The notes: generated by a model not told the origin, from the sequence alone. Positions 22,164-34,689 are shown, numbered from the stretch's first letter. The stretch: 64,000 nucleotides of DNA from Macrothele yani (GCA_039090855.1 CM076995.1:118308270-118372269); one strand, 5' to 3'. Made by a program: numbers and translations.

Positions 22164-22758
22164 CCTGAATACATACCTACGCTCTGCGTGAATTGTTCTA
22201 AGAAAAGCAGTTGCGAAAAATTCCAAAAATTGTTAAAAAGCGAAAAAATAGTTGGTCCATCTGCGATTACCTAGATCCCCTTGAATATACGCCACTGATG
22301 TCACATTAAGGTCAAACGCAACTGCATTGTTCAATTTTCCTAGGACGGCCATGAGCTTGAGTAGGAGTGTGAACTCACAAGTACACATTAGCTTGCTGAC
22401 GGGGGTCGGTACGAAATAAGCAACCCTTCTATTCCCCACCATTGGCCTGGCCCCGAGTGCATTCAGGGATCTGCTGGGAAGTCGGAGAGCACACAAATTT
22501 TAGAGCGGGGGTGAGATTCCAAGACTTGGGTTGGGTGATCTAACGAGGAGATCTGAACTATCACTTAACTACAGCAGTGAGGAAACTGGTCCCCGCCAGC
22601 TTCCTTTCCCCTCCCAGCTTCCCTTGCAATGCTCATCGGCATCGACGGACGGAGAAACTATAATGCAAGCTAAGCTCCATGTTAACATTCATTCTTAGTG
22701 CAGTCTCGGTCTGCTGTGCATTGCCCAGTTTTTTTATTTGTTTGTTCAGAATCATTGA

Positions 22759-25210
22759 ATGCCTTCCAAAAGAACAAGAAATGATTTATTTGCTTTCTTT
22801 ACTAAAATCCCTAAATTAAATGAAAGTTGCGAAGACGTACATAGTAAATCTAAAATATTCCTACAAGAACAAGAATTGCCGTCGGATAATGTTCATCCTG
22901 ATCACAGAAACAGCGCAGCAGCGGCATCATTATCTTCAGCTGATCCAGATAAAGAAATGCTGGAAACTGGAGGTGGAGTTTGCAGCAATCTAATCAAAAC
23001 AAAGTAAGTGATCTCGATATAGGACAGTACGTTGGTGTTCATCTAAGCGATGAAAAAGTTAAAGCTTTTAGACAATTGCTGGAAGCCAGATTTATCGTAT
23101 TCTTTTTCCTGTTAACGGTAATGAAAATAAAATAAAATTTCAGTACCAATGGTTCGAAAGGTTCCCATGGGTATGTTATTCAGCAAAATTTGATGGTTTT
23201 GCAAAAAATGTGTGCTGTTTTCAAAAAAAAGAAGCAGGTCGTCAGGGGAACCAAAAATTAGGCAAATTAGTTTTATATCCATTTAAGCAATGGAAACATG
23301 CCATAGAAGCATTTACTGCACATCAGTTGTGCAATTATCACAGACACAGCTGCTTAACCTCGGATGAATTCGGGAAAGTGATGAAAGGACAAAAGTTCAA
23401 TGTTGGTGTTCAATTGCACCAGAGCAGAAATAAAGAAATTGAAAAAAATAGGAAAAAATTACAGTCCGTAATTAAAACAGTAGTCTTTTGTGGTAGGCAG
23501 TCCCTCGCATTGCGTGGACACCGAGATTCAGGAAGTATTTCATCATGCGAAGAAAAGACTGAAAATGAAGGCAATTTTAGGGCTCTGCTACGTTTTCGGG
23601 CTGAATCTGGTGGCACCGATTTGTTTGATTAATCATCATCTACAACAATTTCTAGCAAATATACCAGTCCAGAGATACAAAACGAGATTATTAAGACATG
23701 TGGTCAATTTATTCAAGACCAACTTGTAAAAAATATTAGTAAAGCAAGATGTTTCTCAGTACTTGCTGATGAAACTGCTGATATAGCCGGGAAAGAACAC
23801 CTTACCTTATGTGTGCGCTATGTAGAAGAACCACTTGGTATTTTGAAAGATTTTTTAGAATTTATCGAGGTGGAAAATTTATCTGGCGCCGGAATTGCAG
23901 AGGTAGTAAATTCAAGTTTAAAGCGACTCGGTATCGATACTCAGTATTTGAGGGGTCAAGGATATGATGGCGCAGCTCCTATGTCTGGGAAAATAAATGG
24001 TGTACAGGCAAAAATTTTAGAGATTCACCCCACTGCTCTCTATGTCCACTGTTGTAGTCATGCGCTAAATCTTGTTTTGTCGAAAGCTTGTTCAGTGCCA
24101 TCAATTAGGAATTCTTTGGCTACTTTGACAGACGTTGTGAAATTCTTCCGTTTGTCACCGAAAAGGAATAACCTACTTAAAAATAAAGTTCAGGAATGTT
24201 CCGAAGGAAAAACAATGCATCGACTTAAACTGTTATGTGATACCCGTTGGGTAGAAAGACAAGAGGCACTTTTCACGTTTTGCGAATTATTGGAGCCAAT
24301 TGTAGCAGCTCTACAGGATATTCATCAGGATGGCCACTATGACTCTGACACATCGAAGTTGGCAATGCTGTAACACCATTCAATATTCCAAACTGAATTT
24401 TTGATATCGATTTTGGTTGCTGAAAAGGGGTTTTCTCTTACTCTAAATCTGTCAAAAGCTTTGCAGAGACCAGACAACGACTTAGTATCATCTTTTGGTA
24501 TGATTGACGAAGCAACGGAAAAATTCAGAGAGATGCGATGTAATTCAGATGCTGAATTTAATAATATTTTCGACAGGGTTTCTGCCATAGGAAGTAGAAT
24601 AGGTATTGTGTTGGAAAACCCAGAATTGTTAAAAAACAGATACATCGAAGTAACTATCAAAGTGAAAACGTGGAAGATTTCTATCGTAAGGCAATATTCA
24701 TCCCATTCTTGGATTACCTTCTGCAAAATATGAATGATCGTTTCTTGAATCACAGAAATGTACTCGATAGCTTGGATCATGTACTACTGTCTTGCAAAAT
24801 TGAAAAATATTCAATTGAAAAAATAACAGAATCAGCCCAGTTTTATTCTGAGGATATAAATGTGTTACCCGATCTTTTTCGTGGGGAAGTAGAAATGTGG
24901 ATAAGTAAATGGTTGTCACGGAATGCAGAGGATCGGCCCAAAACAGCCATTGAAGCTTTGCAAGCCTGTGATGGTACATTTTTCCAAATGTGAAAAAACT
25001 TGTAAAAATTCTGAGTACCTTGCCAATTACAACATCTACTCCAGAAAGAAGTTTTTCAACTCTGAGGTGACTTAAAACATACCTGCGAAACACTATGCTG
25101 AATTCACGCCTAACTGGGCTTGCCCTATTAACTATCCACAGGAATGTGAATATCGATTCTGAAAATGTTTTGAATTTAATGGCCTCAAGCCGCAAGTACT
25201 GCATTTTATG
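22759..25210 (+). pseudogene. hAT transposase (DUF4371 / P52-repressor-like type), decayed
   Basis: The start is the ATG at 22759 (MPSKRTRNDLFAFFTKIPKL). A TTF-type zinc-finger-like block follows near 23130-23400 (QYQWFERFPWVCYSAKFDGF, KLGKLVLYPFKQWKHAIEAF) in shifted frames. 23640-24373 is the DUF4371/RNase-H-like catalytic part (ARCFSVLADETADIAGKEHL, GQGYDGAAPMSGKINGVQAK, HCCSHALNLVLSK, LLCDTRWVERQEA). 24670-24993 is the helical region, and 24990-25160 the dimerisation domain (LSTLPITTSTPERSFSTLR). Damage: stop at 24371, frameshifts near 24672 and 24990, and an AGG-TGA-CTT stop inside the dimerisation domain that looks like CpG decay of a CGA codon. Full-length relatives run to about 700-800 residues. 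Confidence 0.87.
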
Positions 25211-25529
25211 AATAAGAAATGTTCCCGAACTACACCACCGAGGCACCGACCACCAAAACGATGCAATCCATTAGGTATGTATATATGCGTTGTGTTTGTG
25301 TACTGACTCTATTTAATTTAATCTTTAGACTGCTTACTTTTGCAACATAACTTTTAAAACATTGGTTCCAAATCATGCGCTTTCGGTAAATTAAAGATTT
25401 AGATAAATAATTACACTTTTCTTCAGTGCTGTATTTTCATAATATCGTCATTACGCTAGCCAGATATAACGCTTGTAGTGGCATCCTCAAGCGCAAAAAG
25501 AATAAATAAATAAATATATATATATATAT

Positions 25530-26060
25530 CATCATCATTGTCAATCATTATTAATCCACTGCTGGACGGTTTCTTCCACAACGGTGTGATTTTCAAGAAC
25601 AATATGCAATCATTTCTTAAAGGAAAAGTATTTGATCAATGCATCCTTCCAGTGCTTACTTATGGTGCAGAGACGTGGACCTTAACTAAAAGGGACATAC
25701 AAAGGCTGCAGACAACTCAAAGCAGCATGCAGAGGTGCATGCTTGGTGTAAACAGGAGAGAAAAGAAGAGGAACTCGTGGATCAGAAAAATGACAAGAGT
25801 GGAAGACATCATGATCAGAGTAAAATCCCTGAAATGGCAATGGGCTGGACATATTGTCAGAAGGACAGACCATCGATGGACAGCCGAAATTTTAGACTGG
25901 ATTCCAAGGGACAGGAAAAGACCTAAAAGAAGACCACATGGGAGATGGGTGGATGAAATTCGAAAGTCTGCGGGAGTGACATGGAGGAGACTGGCACAAG
26001 ACAGACCGTTGTGGAGGAAACCGTCCAGCAGTGGATTGATAATGGTTGACAATGATGATG
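25530..26060 (+). mobile_element. RTE copy D: 5'-truncated, with its own 3' end inverted at the front
   Basis: 25586-26060 is a sense-strand RTE 3' fragment with a clean open frame (TYGAETWTLTKRDIQRLQ, WAGHIVRRTDHRW, RPHGRWVDEIRKSAG, WRKPSSSGLIMVDND then GAT repeats and TAA). 25530-25585 is a 56-bp inverted copy of its last 56 bp (26005-26060), differing at only three sites. Both arms share the same small deletion relative to copy B (GGAAACCGTCCAGC, lacking the bases for LGRPS). The inverted piece therefore derives from this very copy. It lies in the 3' noncoding part of the plus-strand hAT. Confidence 0.9.
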
Positions 26061-26125
26061 ATACATAATTTATTTTCTTTGAGCCCCTCCCAAAAATTCT
26101 GAATTGCTACGCCCCTGCTGAGAGG

Positions 26126-27114
26126 TAAGAAGTTTCATTTGCTGAGATAAGCGACGAAGCGGCACTTCCGAAATCGTACGAGTAAACTGTGTATCGTTGA
26201 TTTACTTACCACAGTATGCTATGGAATTTTTTCCTGAACTCTTCTAAACACTGTTTGTAAGATTGCGTTTGGAAATAAGCTTCAAGTAAACAAATTCTCT
26301 GCTCCCTCACCAAACCCATGTTTCTTGGCAAATGGCGACGCTAAAGTGGGCAAACTGCGTAGCACACATGGGACTGGTTATTCATTTCTGGCACTCAGCC
26401 AATTTCCTTCAGGCATTCGGCAAGCGCAGTATTTGACCTCGACGAGTTGCTGACTCGTGTTGCCACATCAATTGGTTGAACTTTTGCTTACAGTATACTG
26501 TATACGCAATAAGTTTTTAAATTCAGGGTTCGGGAACTTTATGATCACTCTATAGAATAGCATAAATCTTGAGCTCAGTTTAGTTAAATCATTTTAAATA
26601 TAAATTGCTGCCACTCCAATCTCAGTTTGCAACGTTTTTGGACAGCTTACAATCAAAACTATAACAATTACGAGTATGCTCTCATATAAATCATATTATT
26701 CCCTGTTTTTGCATACATGATCATCTGAAAATATTCCACTGCCATGATTTTCTATCTAACTAACTATGAAAAGTATCGTAGCGCCTCTCTACGGCGCTTC
26801 AACACCACTCACCATCGTCATCAACAACCATGGGTACAAAGCCGTAAGTGCCGTATGTCAAGGGGCATCAGATTTCCATTCGTCTTACATTGTTTTACAA
26901 CCAGCGCATCGACACTCATCTGGTAAACCCAGGCAGACTGGGGAAGGGGGTCCAAAGATAAAGCGCATCCGGGGCCAACTTCAGAAGGACCCATCTATGC
27001 ATTCGCGTCCCCAAACACGGGGAGTCTGCGGACAAACCGCGGATTAGATGGCCGGCAGGACCGGGGTTCGAACACCCGTTAGAAACGTCAGCATCCCACA
27101 CAGCGCATAGCGAC
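26126..27114. other. Noncoding; isolated tRNA B-box-like sequence
   Basis: No protein gene recognised. GGTTCGAACACC at 27065-27076 matches an RNA polymerase III B box and sits in a locally G/C-rich segment (26930-27080). An A box at the right distance is not convincing, so this may be the tail of a tRNA-derived SINE truncated by the MITE that starts 40 bp later. Otherwise nothing seen. Confidence 0.45.
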
Positions 27115-27118
27115 TTAA

Positions 27119-27565
27119 GGTGGTTCCATCTAAAATCTGTGCCTTATGTTTCCAATAGTAAAACTTCTGTACATATTTTCTTCGAAATTAATGTATTCCC
27201 AAGGATGAAGATTTGTACATTGATAAAACTAACTTTAAGTTATAACATGGGATACTTAATACTTGCTAAAATATAACCATAATTGAGCAATCCAACATTT
27301 GTTTGTCTACTGACGTCATCAATGTACAAGGCGTGCCTATCTATTAACAGGTCTGAACATTACTCAGAGCAAAATGATTGATTTTTAATATACCCATTTC
27401 CTATGGTTATGTTTTTAGTAAGCATTAAGTATCCCATGCTATAACTTAAAGTTGATTTTATCGATGTGCAAATTTTCACCCTTGGGAATACATTAATTGC
27501 AAAGAAAATATGTAAAGAAGTTTTACCTTTGGAAACATAAGGCAGAGATTTTGGGTGGAACCACC
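27119..27565. mobile_element. 447-bp MITE with ~170-bp inverted repeats and TTAA target duplication
   Basis: The two halves are near-complementary for about 170 bp (left starts GGTGGTTCCATCTAAAATCT; the complement of the right end starts GGTGGTTCCACCCAAAATCT). TTAA flanks both sides (27115-27118, 27566-27569). The short centre contains TGACGTCATC. A TTAA duplication points to piggyBac-type mobilisation, although the ends start GGTGG rather than the usual CC(C/T). There is no coding capacity. Confidence 0.88.
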
Positions 27566-29130
27566 TTAACCAACTGCACTATGCCAGTGGTTCTACAGCA
27601 CTCACTCTATCAAAAGACTATTTTCTCTAAGTTGTCTTATAAGTCTGGGTTTGCTGTAAAGCTGCATCTCTTTTACCATTCTCCAGCTCAGGCTCTGAAG
27701 ACAACTGTACATGTATAAGCAGACAAACTACAATACTTATTTGCTGAACAACATTAAAGTGGTCATAAAACAACAATAAAAAGGCAAATCATTTCATTGT
27801 ATTTTTTTATTTGTTCTTATATTACATTTTTGCAAACAACTGTTGCAATATATTTTCAATAAATTTAAATCATTCATGTCACTGAGTGAATTTCTTTAAA
27901 TCATACCTAAGTTCACATATTCAGCCATAATATAATATGATACATCACTCACACATTTCTACAAACTGTATAACCACCGTGACTGTTTACAGGTTTATTA
28001 TTTTTACCTCATTAACCTCTTCACAAAATCTATGTACAAAACACTGTGGTAGCTACCTTGGAAAGCATATATTGGTTCAATTGACTTCAATTATTTCATT
28101 TTAGTTTCACTAACAGACAAAACAAAACTTGTGACTAAGTTTCAAAACAAAAACTCTTTACGATGAATGAAATAATTTCTTCAAAAACAAAGTGCCAGTT
28201 AGCTGGGGGAAAATTACAGTGCACTACAATGTGATATTTTATGGCACAAAACTTGAAGTTTTTTTATTTTGTGAATAGGTGAAAAGAATTCAGTGCTCAA
28301 GCAATATACTTATGTACAAACAGTTCCCTTTGAACACTGTAAACCAGTATTGCTTTTCAAATGGCACATATGGCAAAAATAAGGTTGTACTGATATCATC
28401 CACTTAACAAACCATCAATAACGTTAATAAAGATTTTGCTGTTGTTATCATGAACATATTAATACAATGATACACACACACCAACTAACAAATCTGTAAA
28501 CACAGTGATTCTACAACTATCTTAACTCTGACCAATGGTCTTAAATGCAGATTAGTTTGAGGGGAGGAGATTTCTTCCATTATACCATTTCTTCCTCATA
28601 TGCTTTACTTCTAAGGGAACCAGTTAGGCGAAAGGAACTTGTGCCCATTTACTTATGAAGAATTCAGAATACATTGGTCTTAACCACTTTACTATTCATA
28701 TAAAATACTTGAAGAGTTCTTTTTAAACATTATCATCATGAACAATGGAAGTTTAAAAGTAGTAACAATCATGTAGTACTTTGTTTAACAAGAACAAAGT
28801 TTAGGCCTATAAACATTTAGATGGTCGTACTGGAAAATTGCATTAATATATCTGAAAATCTTTACTGAATTAAAATTAGAGAACAATTTTTACAATGTAT
28901 CAAGTACAATAGCAAGTTGCGCATGATGTTACAGGAGATAATATTCTTTTAGATTTGTTAATGAACCACAATGGACAATGCCCTGGTCAAAATATACATA
29001 TATTGTCATCATAAGATGAATTCTTATCAACCTTTACATAATATTTGGGAAAAGTGTTAAGTGACATGTGCTTAACTTAATTCCCTACCTTTCCACTAAC
29101 TATTTTAAACTATTTTTTCACTAATATAGT

Positions 29131-29153
29131 TGTGTGTGTGTGTGTGTGTGTGT
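29131..29153. repeat. (TG)n microsatellite
   Basis: Eleven TG dinucleotides without interruption. Confidence 0.95.
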
Positions 29154-29754
29154 AAAGAATAAGATAAATTACAGAATGCAATTTTAAGAATTAAAATCAA
29201 CTTTATGGCATAGAAACATTACACTAAATGCTTTTCATGTAGCACATTTTCTTTTTTCATCTTAGGCCTTAATATGAATGTGCAGCAATGGATTAAAAAT
29301 CAGTCAATTTCATTTCATGTATTAGTGTTACTTTTCAAAACAATCTTTTTTATTAGCACATGGGGTCAAGTTGTTTTGAACAAAGTATTACTATTTGATA
29401 TCCATATCAATTTCAGCCCTTTATAATGCCACTTCATACTCACAGGAATAAAAAAGTTATTACAATATCATGGAGCAATTTAAAAGTTCAGCCTAAGTCA
29501 TGTCGGAAGGTAGCAACTCTCAATTTTGACTAAGCTTGTGAAACATGGTATGCGACAAATGACCAGAACATGTATATATAGTGCATAGAAGGACACAAAA
29601 TAGGCATTGCTCAACAAACAACAGTTACAATTTATGCCTTGGAGTAATATCTTAGTTTTGAATCTCATACATTATCTTAAATCCATCAAGTAAACAAACA
29701 AAAAACTTGCTAGATGAACTTGTTTTTCCAATGATGTCAATCCTATTTTTACCC

Positions 29755-29809
29755 TTAGTATATGGAAATGTAACACATTATGAAAAAATGTGGCATTTCC
29801 ATGTACTAA
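29755..29809. repeat. 55-nt hairpin
   Basis: TTAGTATATGGAAATG (29755-29770) pairs with CATTTCCATGTACTAA (29794-29809) with a single G-U position; after a small internal loop CACATT pairs with AATGTG around a 7-base loop. Size and shape resemble a microRNA precursor, but it matches no microRNA that I can recall, so function is unassigned. Confidence 0.6.
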
Positions 29810-31164
29810 TGCACACAAAAATTATGTTTTGGGAGAAGGCCCTAAAATTTAACTGATGTGAACACACACATAAACTTAGTCAAAAAAATGAATAAATAAT
29901 ATAAAACACAACACTACAGTTAGCTTTGAAGTGAAAGTATGTAGTGTGATGACTTCTACTTGAATGAACAATTGCTTTCTGAGTGTGAGACCCAGTTATA
30001 TTCCTACTGTCAGACAGAGCCATCAGTGATACACACAAACCCTCTTACATTAAGGGTTGTTCGTAAAGACGGCTCAATCCGCTTTTAGCGCCATGAGTAC
30101 AGCACTAACACGCATTAATGAGCCTACACTTAACCACTGAGTTTGAGCCAAAGGGAGATAACCCTCTAATTCTACCTCTGCACACCACTAGAATCATGAT
30201 TCAATTTTGTATGTTTTGACTGCCAGCGTCACAAAAAAACTGTGGCTTGCTGGTCCTGTAAAAAAACTTACACTGATAAATAAAACCATCATGAAACATT
30301 TAGTACTGTAATGCTGCCTCCTACATGAATTTTGACACTAAAGGTGTTTATCATTGAATCTCCAGGAATTTAATTCATGTGAAAGTATGTTGCTGTTGTT
30401 GTTGTTTGTAATGAAAGAAGCAATTTCATCCTGTTATATCAAATAACCTTTTGGCAGAAATAACGCTTTCTCTGTTCTTGTTCCAATTATTTCCCCAACT
30501 TATCACGGTACATCAATATTTCTTCCACTACAAAAATGATAAAATTTTTCTGCTGAGTAAGAAAACAGTTGGCTTCTGCATAACTTCCAACTTTGGAAAA
30601 TCCAAGTCCATTCAGAATACTTTACACAAATCAATGTTAAAACATAATGCCAGTTAAGGAAATAGCAATTGTCGTCTAGATTAACAACCACATAGCTCTG
30701 AACAAATCTCAGTTCTTTTTACATAAGTGGAGAAAGGAAGGTAATGTTCAACACATTTTCTTAAATAGCTGTCAGTGCTGATTCAACTTTTTGAAATTTT
30801 CCACTGCACTGAAAGGAAAAAAAAACATAATATATTCATTCTCCTATATTCATTCTTGAAAAAGTATTCTGGGAGTAAAACCATCATGCAACATATATAT
30901 ATATATATATTTGCATATTCAACTGTTACACTACTACTTAGAAAACTTGAAAATTGCATTGTCCTGGAGGAGGAATATAACCAATGTCCGTTGGTTTCTT
31001 CCTAAGCATGTTAACCGTTACACTACCCATAACAACCTATTTTCAAGCAAATGAAGTATGGTAATCAGCAGCAAACATCAGATTGCACTAGTCAAGGCAT
31101 CTAAAGTATTTACATGGGAATGATCATTCTAATTTGGAAACAGATCCAGGCCAAAAATAACCAG

Positions 31165-32045
31165 TTCAGATAATTTAACATACTGATATATTCTCTTTAG
31201 GTTTATGACATGATATTTCCAATTTTGAAATCATGTGGTATACCTAAACAAAGAGAACATTTTGCTTTTCCACTCATGTCCTTGGCTCCACATACAAAGC
31301 AGTTTACTTATTTCTTTGGCTTTCCTTTTTCAACATTAAATTTTATAATAAAAACATTTTAAAACTATTAAAAGATTTTAAAATACGGCCATGCAGGCTA
31401 TTTTTTAAACCTGTTGTTTGGTTTCTCTGTAAGGATAGCAATGTCCATAAAGAACTTTTTGGTGTCTGTTTAATATCTTATCCTCAGGATTGTTGTCAAA
31501 AGCTAAAAATCTTTTCAAATAAATGTATACAGGTTAAAAATATGAAAAAGCTTCAAAACATTAAAACTCAGAAAAGAAAAGTATAATTCTTATCATTAGA
31601 ATTTTGCTTTATAGCACCTGAGTTTCAATGTTTCATGATTTTAAACTATATACATATTCACATATGAGATTTTCAGTGTCCAACAATGACCCTGGAGATA
31701 GCATTTTAAAATGGAAACCAAGGAGTTCTTTTCAGACATTGTTATTCACACAGAGAAACCAAAAAACAGAATTTAAAAAATGCCCCGCATTGCCTTATTT
31801 TTTAAATCTTTTAATAGTTTTAGTTGTTTTTAAATAATTACATTTTTTGTTTTAATCTAAAAATTCAAACAAGTCTAGATAAGGAAAGCCCAAGAAATAA
31901 AAGGATTGCTTTATGTGCAGAGTAAAGGACTTGTACGGAAAAGCTAAATTTGCTCTTTGTTTGGGTGGCCACATTATTTCAATTTTAATTGGAAATATTG
32001 TATGATAAATCCAAAGAGAATATCTCAATATGTTAGACTAAAGGA
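31165..32045. repeat. ~0.9-kb imperfect palindrome (foldback structure)
   Basis: The left arm (31165-31590) and right arm (31600-32045) are diverged inverted copies centred near 31595. Matched anchors: TTCTCTTT at 31191 with AAAGAGAA at 32013; AAAACTATTAAAAGATTT at 31361 with its complement at 31804; GGTTTCTCTGT near 31420 with ACAGAGAAACC at 31751; ATTGTTGTC near 31491 with its partner near 31682. Within the left arm 31191-31257 also folds locally. It may be an old foldback MITE with long inverted repeats; no terminal duplication is evident. Confidence 0.75.
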
Positions 32046-32210
32046 AAGCATGAATATTTTGAAAGACTCAGAATTGGAGGTGTTCACAATCCAGATTCTA
32101 CATCAATCTTATTTAGTTTTAAGTTCAAATACTGTAGCAAAAAGTGAAGAACAAAATATTTGCAAACACACTGTAACCATACAAGCATATTATTTTTTTA
32201 TACAAAAATA

Positions 32211-32313
32211 CTGTATTCAACTGTTTTCACGTAATTAACTCCTTCCTGCTCCAGGAATGATGTAATTTTCAAGATTTCTGAAGGGCTGGCTACATGGCAA
32301 CAGTTGAATACAG
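32211..32313. repeat. Perfect 15-bp inverted repeat with 73-bp spacer
   Basis: CTGTATTCAACTGTT at 32211-32225 and AACAGTTGAATACAG at 32299-32313 are exact complements. This may be the ends of a ~100-bp MITE; flanking bases show no clear duplication. Confidence 0.75.
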
Positions 32314-34689
32314 CATTTCTATGCCAAAAAATTAAATAGGAATTTTACCAATAAAGTATAGAAAACAGTAGGAATCAAAGATTTTGCACATCTGGAAAAA
32401 TTTATTATCTCCCCTTCCCAAAGAAAAAGAAGAAGAAAGAGAAAATTTGAAATATCTAAACTCTTAACAATCATCACGACTACTGTGGCCAATACTGAAG
32501 TTACATTTATGCTGCTTCTAAATTGGCATGTATTTATTTATTTATTTGGGGGAAGGACAGTAAAACATGAAACATTAACAAAAAGTGTAAATTATTTTAC
32601 TTTAACAGTTTTACTCCAAAAGAAAATCATTATTTTTTAATGATGAATTTCTTCCTTCTACAGAAACACCAAAAGACGTTTTACCATAATATCATGGACA
32701 TGTCCCTGACACCGTGATACCAATGAAAACAATGTGGCATTATTCACATCTCTTGATATACAAATGGACAGACACACACAAAACCCCTACTGAGAATATT
32801 ACATTCAAAATGGTTGAATCTTATATAGTTGACTTTTATTGTCTTAGAAATTCACCATCTTGGCAAATTTTCAAAACTTCATAATTTTCACAACAAAGTT
32901 TAGTTATAGCTTCAAAATGAAAACTTAATGTTGGGAACAAGTCTGAACAATCAACCAAAACTTGATGGTATAACTTCATTTTATGTATTAATCTACTGTA
33001 CCAATAAATAACCTTCTTAAAGCAGTAACAGACTGACAGACAATTATTTAGCTTAAAAATGATGTCTACAAAGCTCAGGTATAGCCACTCTACATCTCAG
33101 TGATTGACAAGCTCCCACTGCCAATTTAAAATTAAATTTCACTTATAGCCACCACACTTTAATCACACAGCCAAATAACCCCAAAAAACTACATTACCAC
33201 ACATACACAAATCATATTATTCAATTTAAGGTACCATGTGTACAGGTTATTTCACGTTATTCTCATAATAGTGCTATTCAAATTGGTTTGAGAAGCAATA
33301 ATCTGAATAGAATAAACTTCAAGTTGCCTAAAGCACTTGTGTTTAACAAAATAACCCATGAGCTGAAATGATACTCATTTATTTCTTCTCCCAGTTCTAT
33401 ATATGAAGAACAACATTGTAGAATACTTGTCACTGAATAAAGACAAAGTACGTAATTAGCAAATCTATTCAATGATTTATGAGGAATATATGTTTAACCT
33501 GAGGGCAAATCAAAAGAAAAAACACAGCAATGGAAAAAGCAACTTCTGAGAGATTTAATTTTATTACACAGAATTTTCTTAAATTCAAGTATTAAAGTAA
33601 CCAGAACATTTTTTTTTTTTTAGTGATGCACCAATGAAACAAGGGCAAGCATTTCAAGAAGTATAAAAACTTTTGAATTAAATAAAAAATAAATTGTAAG
33701 AACAATTTGCTTTCACTAAAGTTTTAAAATGAATGAATTATCATGGCTATAATAATTCAGCATTTTTGTTTTACGTAAAACAACTATTGAAGAATGGATT
33801 TATTGTAAAAGGTTTAAAAATCAGATCAAATATTCAATCATATAAGTTACATGCAACAATACTTTAATTACTATTATGCTTTATAAGAAATTTCCAGTAG
33901 CTTTCACGAGTACTAACTACTACACAAACATCTATTTTTCAATATTAGAACTACTTCGCCCATAGAATAAAAATACAGAGCATACCTGTACAAAAAGCTT
34001 CAATAAAAATACAGCAATAAAATCTAAATATTTCTGAAGTTTTGTTAGAATTTATGGAATTAGATGTTAATAATCTTTCTTGATATGTTCATTTTCCCAC
34101 ATAAAAAACCCATATCTCAAGATAAGTATTGTATTGCTATAACAGTTTTATTCATGAAACCTGTTACATGATATCACAAAAACATATCACTCTATTTTGT
34201 AATTTTCCATGGAAACAAATAAGAAAGAAAACTTCCTTATGAAATCATAGTGGAGTGTACTTTCAAAATGTGTAAGAACTATTGAAGCAATTTAACGTGA
34301 AATAATGTCAGAGTCAGCAAATTGTAATGAAATGTGAGGAGAATGGAGAACCATTAAAACATGACAGTAAATCACAAAGCAAAGGCAATTTGTACATTAA
34401 ACTGATTTCATGTGGGTGACAGCAGTCAGCCAACATTAACACATCACAACAGTTTGACAAGGTGGCTGCTGTGTTGTGCAACATTAAATGTCAGTGTGAT
34501 TCTGGTGGAGAGTGTGTAAACATGGAAGCTCTTCTTTCTGACTGCACTGCTGTTGAATAGCATGACATAATAAGGTTTCCTTGGGTAGAGAGATCAAGTC
34601 CACTTAAATTTACAGAAAAATTGTGGCACAATATAATAATAAGTGCATGGGCTACACAAAAGTTTACAAAGGATAGAAAGGTTTAAATA

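Larger units (their letters stand above)
15908..22297 (-). mobile_element. hAT DNA transposon (minus strand), ~3.3 kb, interrupted by RTE copy B
   Basis: CAGAGGCGTA at 15908 and the complement of CAGTGGCGTA ending at 22297 are imperfect terminal repeats. The 8-bp target ATGTCACA is duplicated exactly at 15900-15907 and 22298-22305. Within lies a DUF4371/hAT-family transposase remnant (19206-21780). RTE copy B is inserted at 15998-19090. Removing it (3071 bp plus one 11-bp duplication) leaves a hAT element of about 3308 bp, a normal autonomous size. Confidence 0.9.
22500..26117 (+). mobile_element. Second hAT DNA transposon (plus strand), left end not located
   Basis: The transposase remnant at 22759-25210 is followed by a 3' noncoding region interrupted by RTE copy D. 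At 26117 it ends in GAATTGCTACGCCCCTG, whose complement CAGGGGCGTAGC is a standard hAT end. The 8 bases after it are CTGAGAGG. I could not find a matching left terminal repeat with CTGAGAGG before it between 22298 and 22759, so the left boundary is a guess and the element may be 5'-truncated. It lies head-to-head with the minus-strand hAT. Confidence 0.65.
27570..34680. other. AT-rich noncoding DNA
   Basis: About 7.1 kb with no frame that looks like protein and no recognised transposase, in sharp contrast to the TE block to the left. It could be intergenic DNA, a long intron or a very long AT-rich 3' UTR; the sequence alone does not decide. Contents noted separately: a TG microsatellite (29131), hairpins (29755, 32211) and a large imperfect palindrome (31165-32045). 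A TA run lies at 30893-30911 and a GTT-type triplet run at about 30388-30408. Confidence 0.6.

Noticed and set aside
15193..26125. A single larger hAT from CAGAAACGTAG (15193) to CTACGCCCCTG (26117) enclosing the other elements
   Set aside because: The flanking 8-mers (ATATATAT and CTGAGAGG) do not match, so the ends are not shown to belong together.
27055..27095. Functional tRNA gene
   Set aside because: Only a B-box-like GGTTCGAACACC is present; no cloverleaf with acceptor stem and anticodon arm could be drawn.
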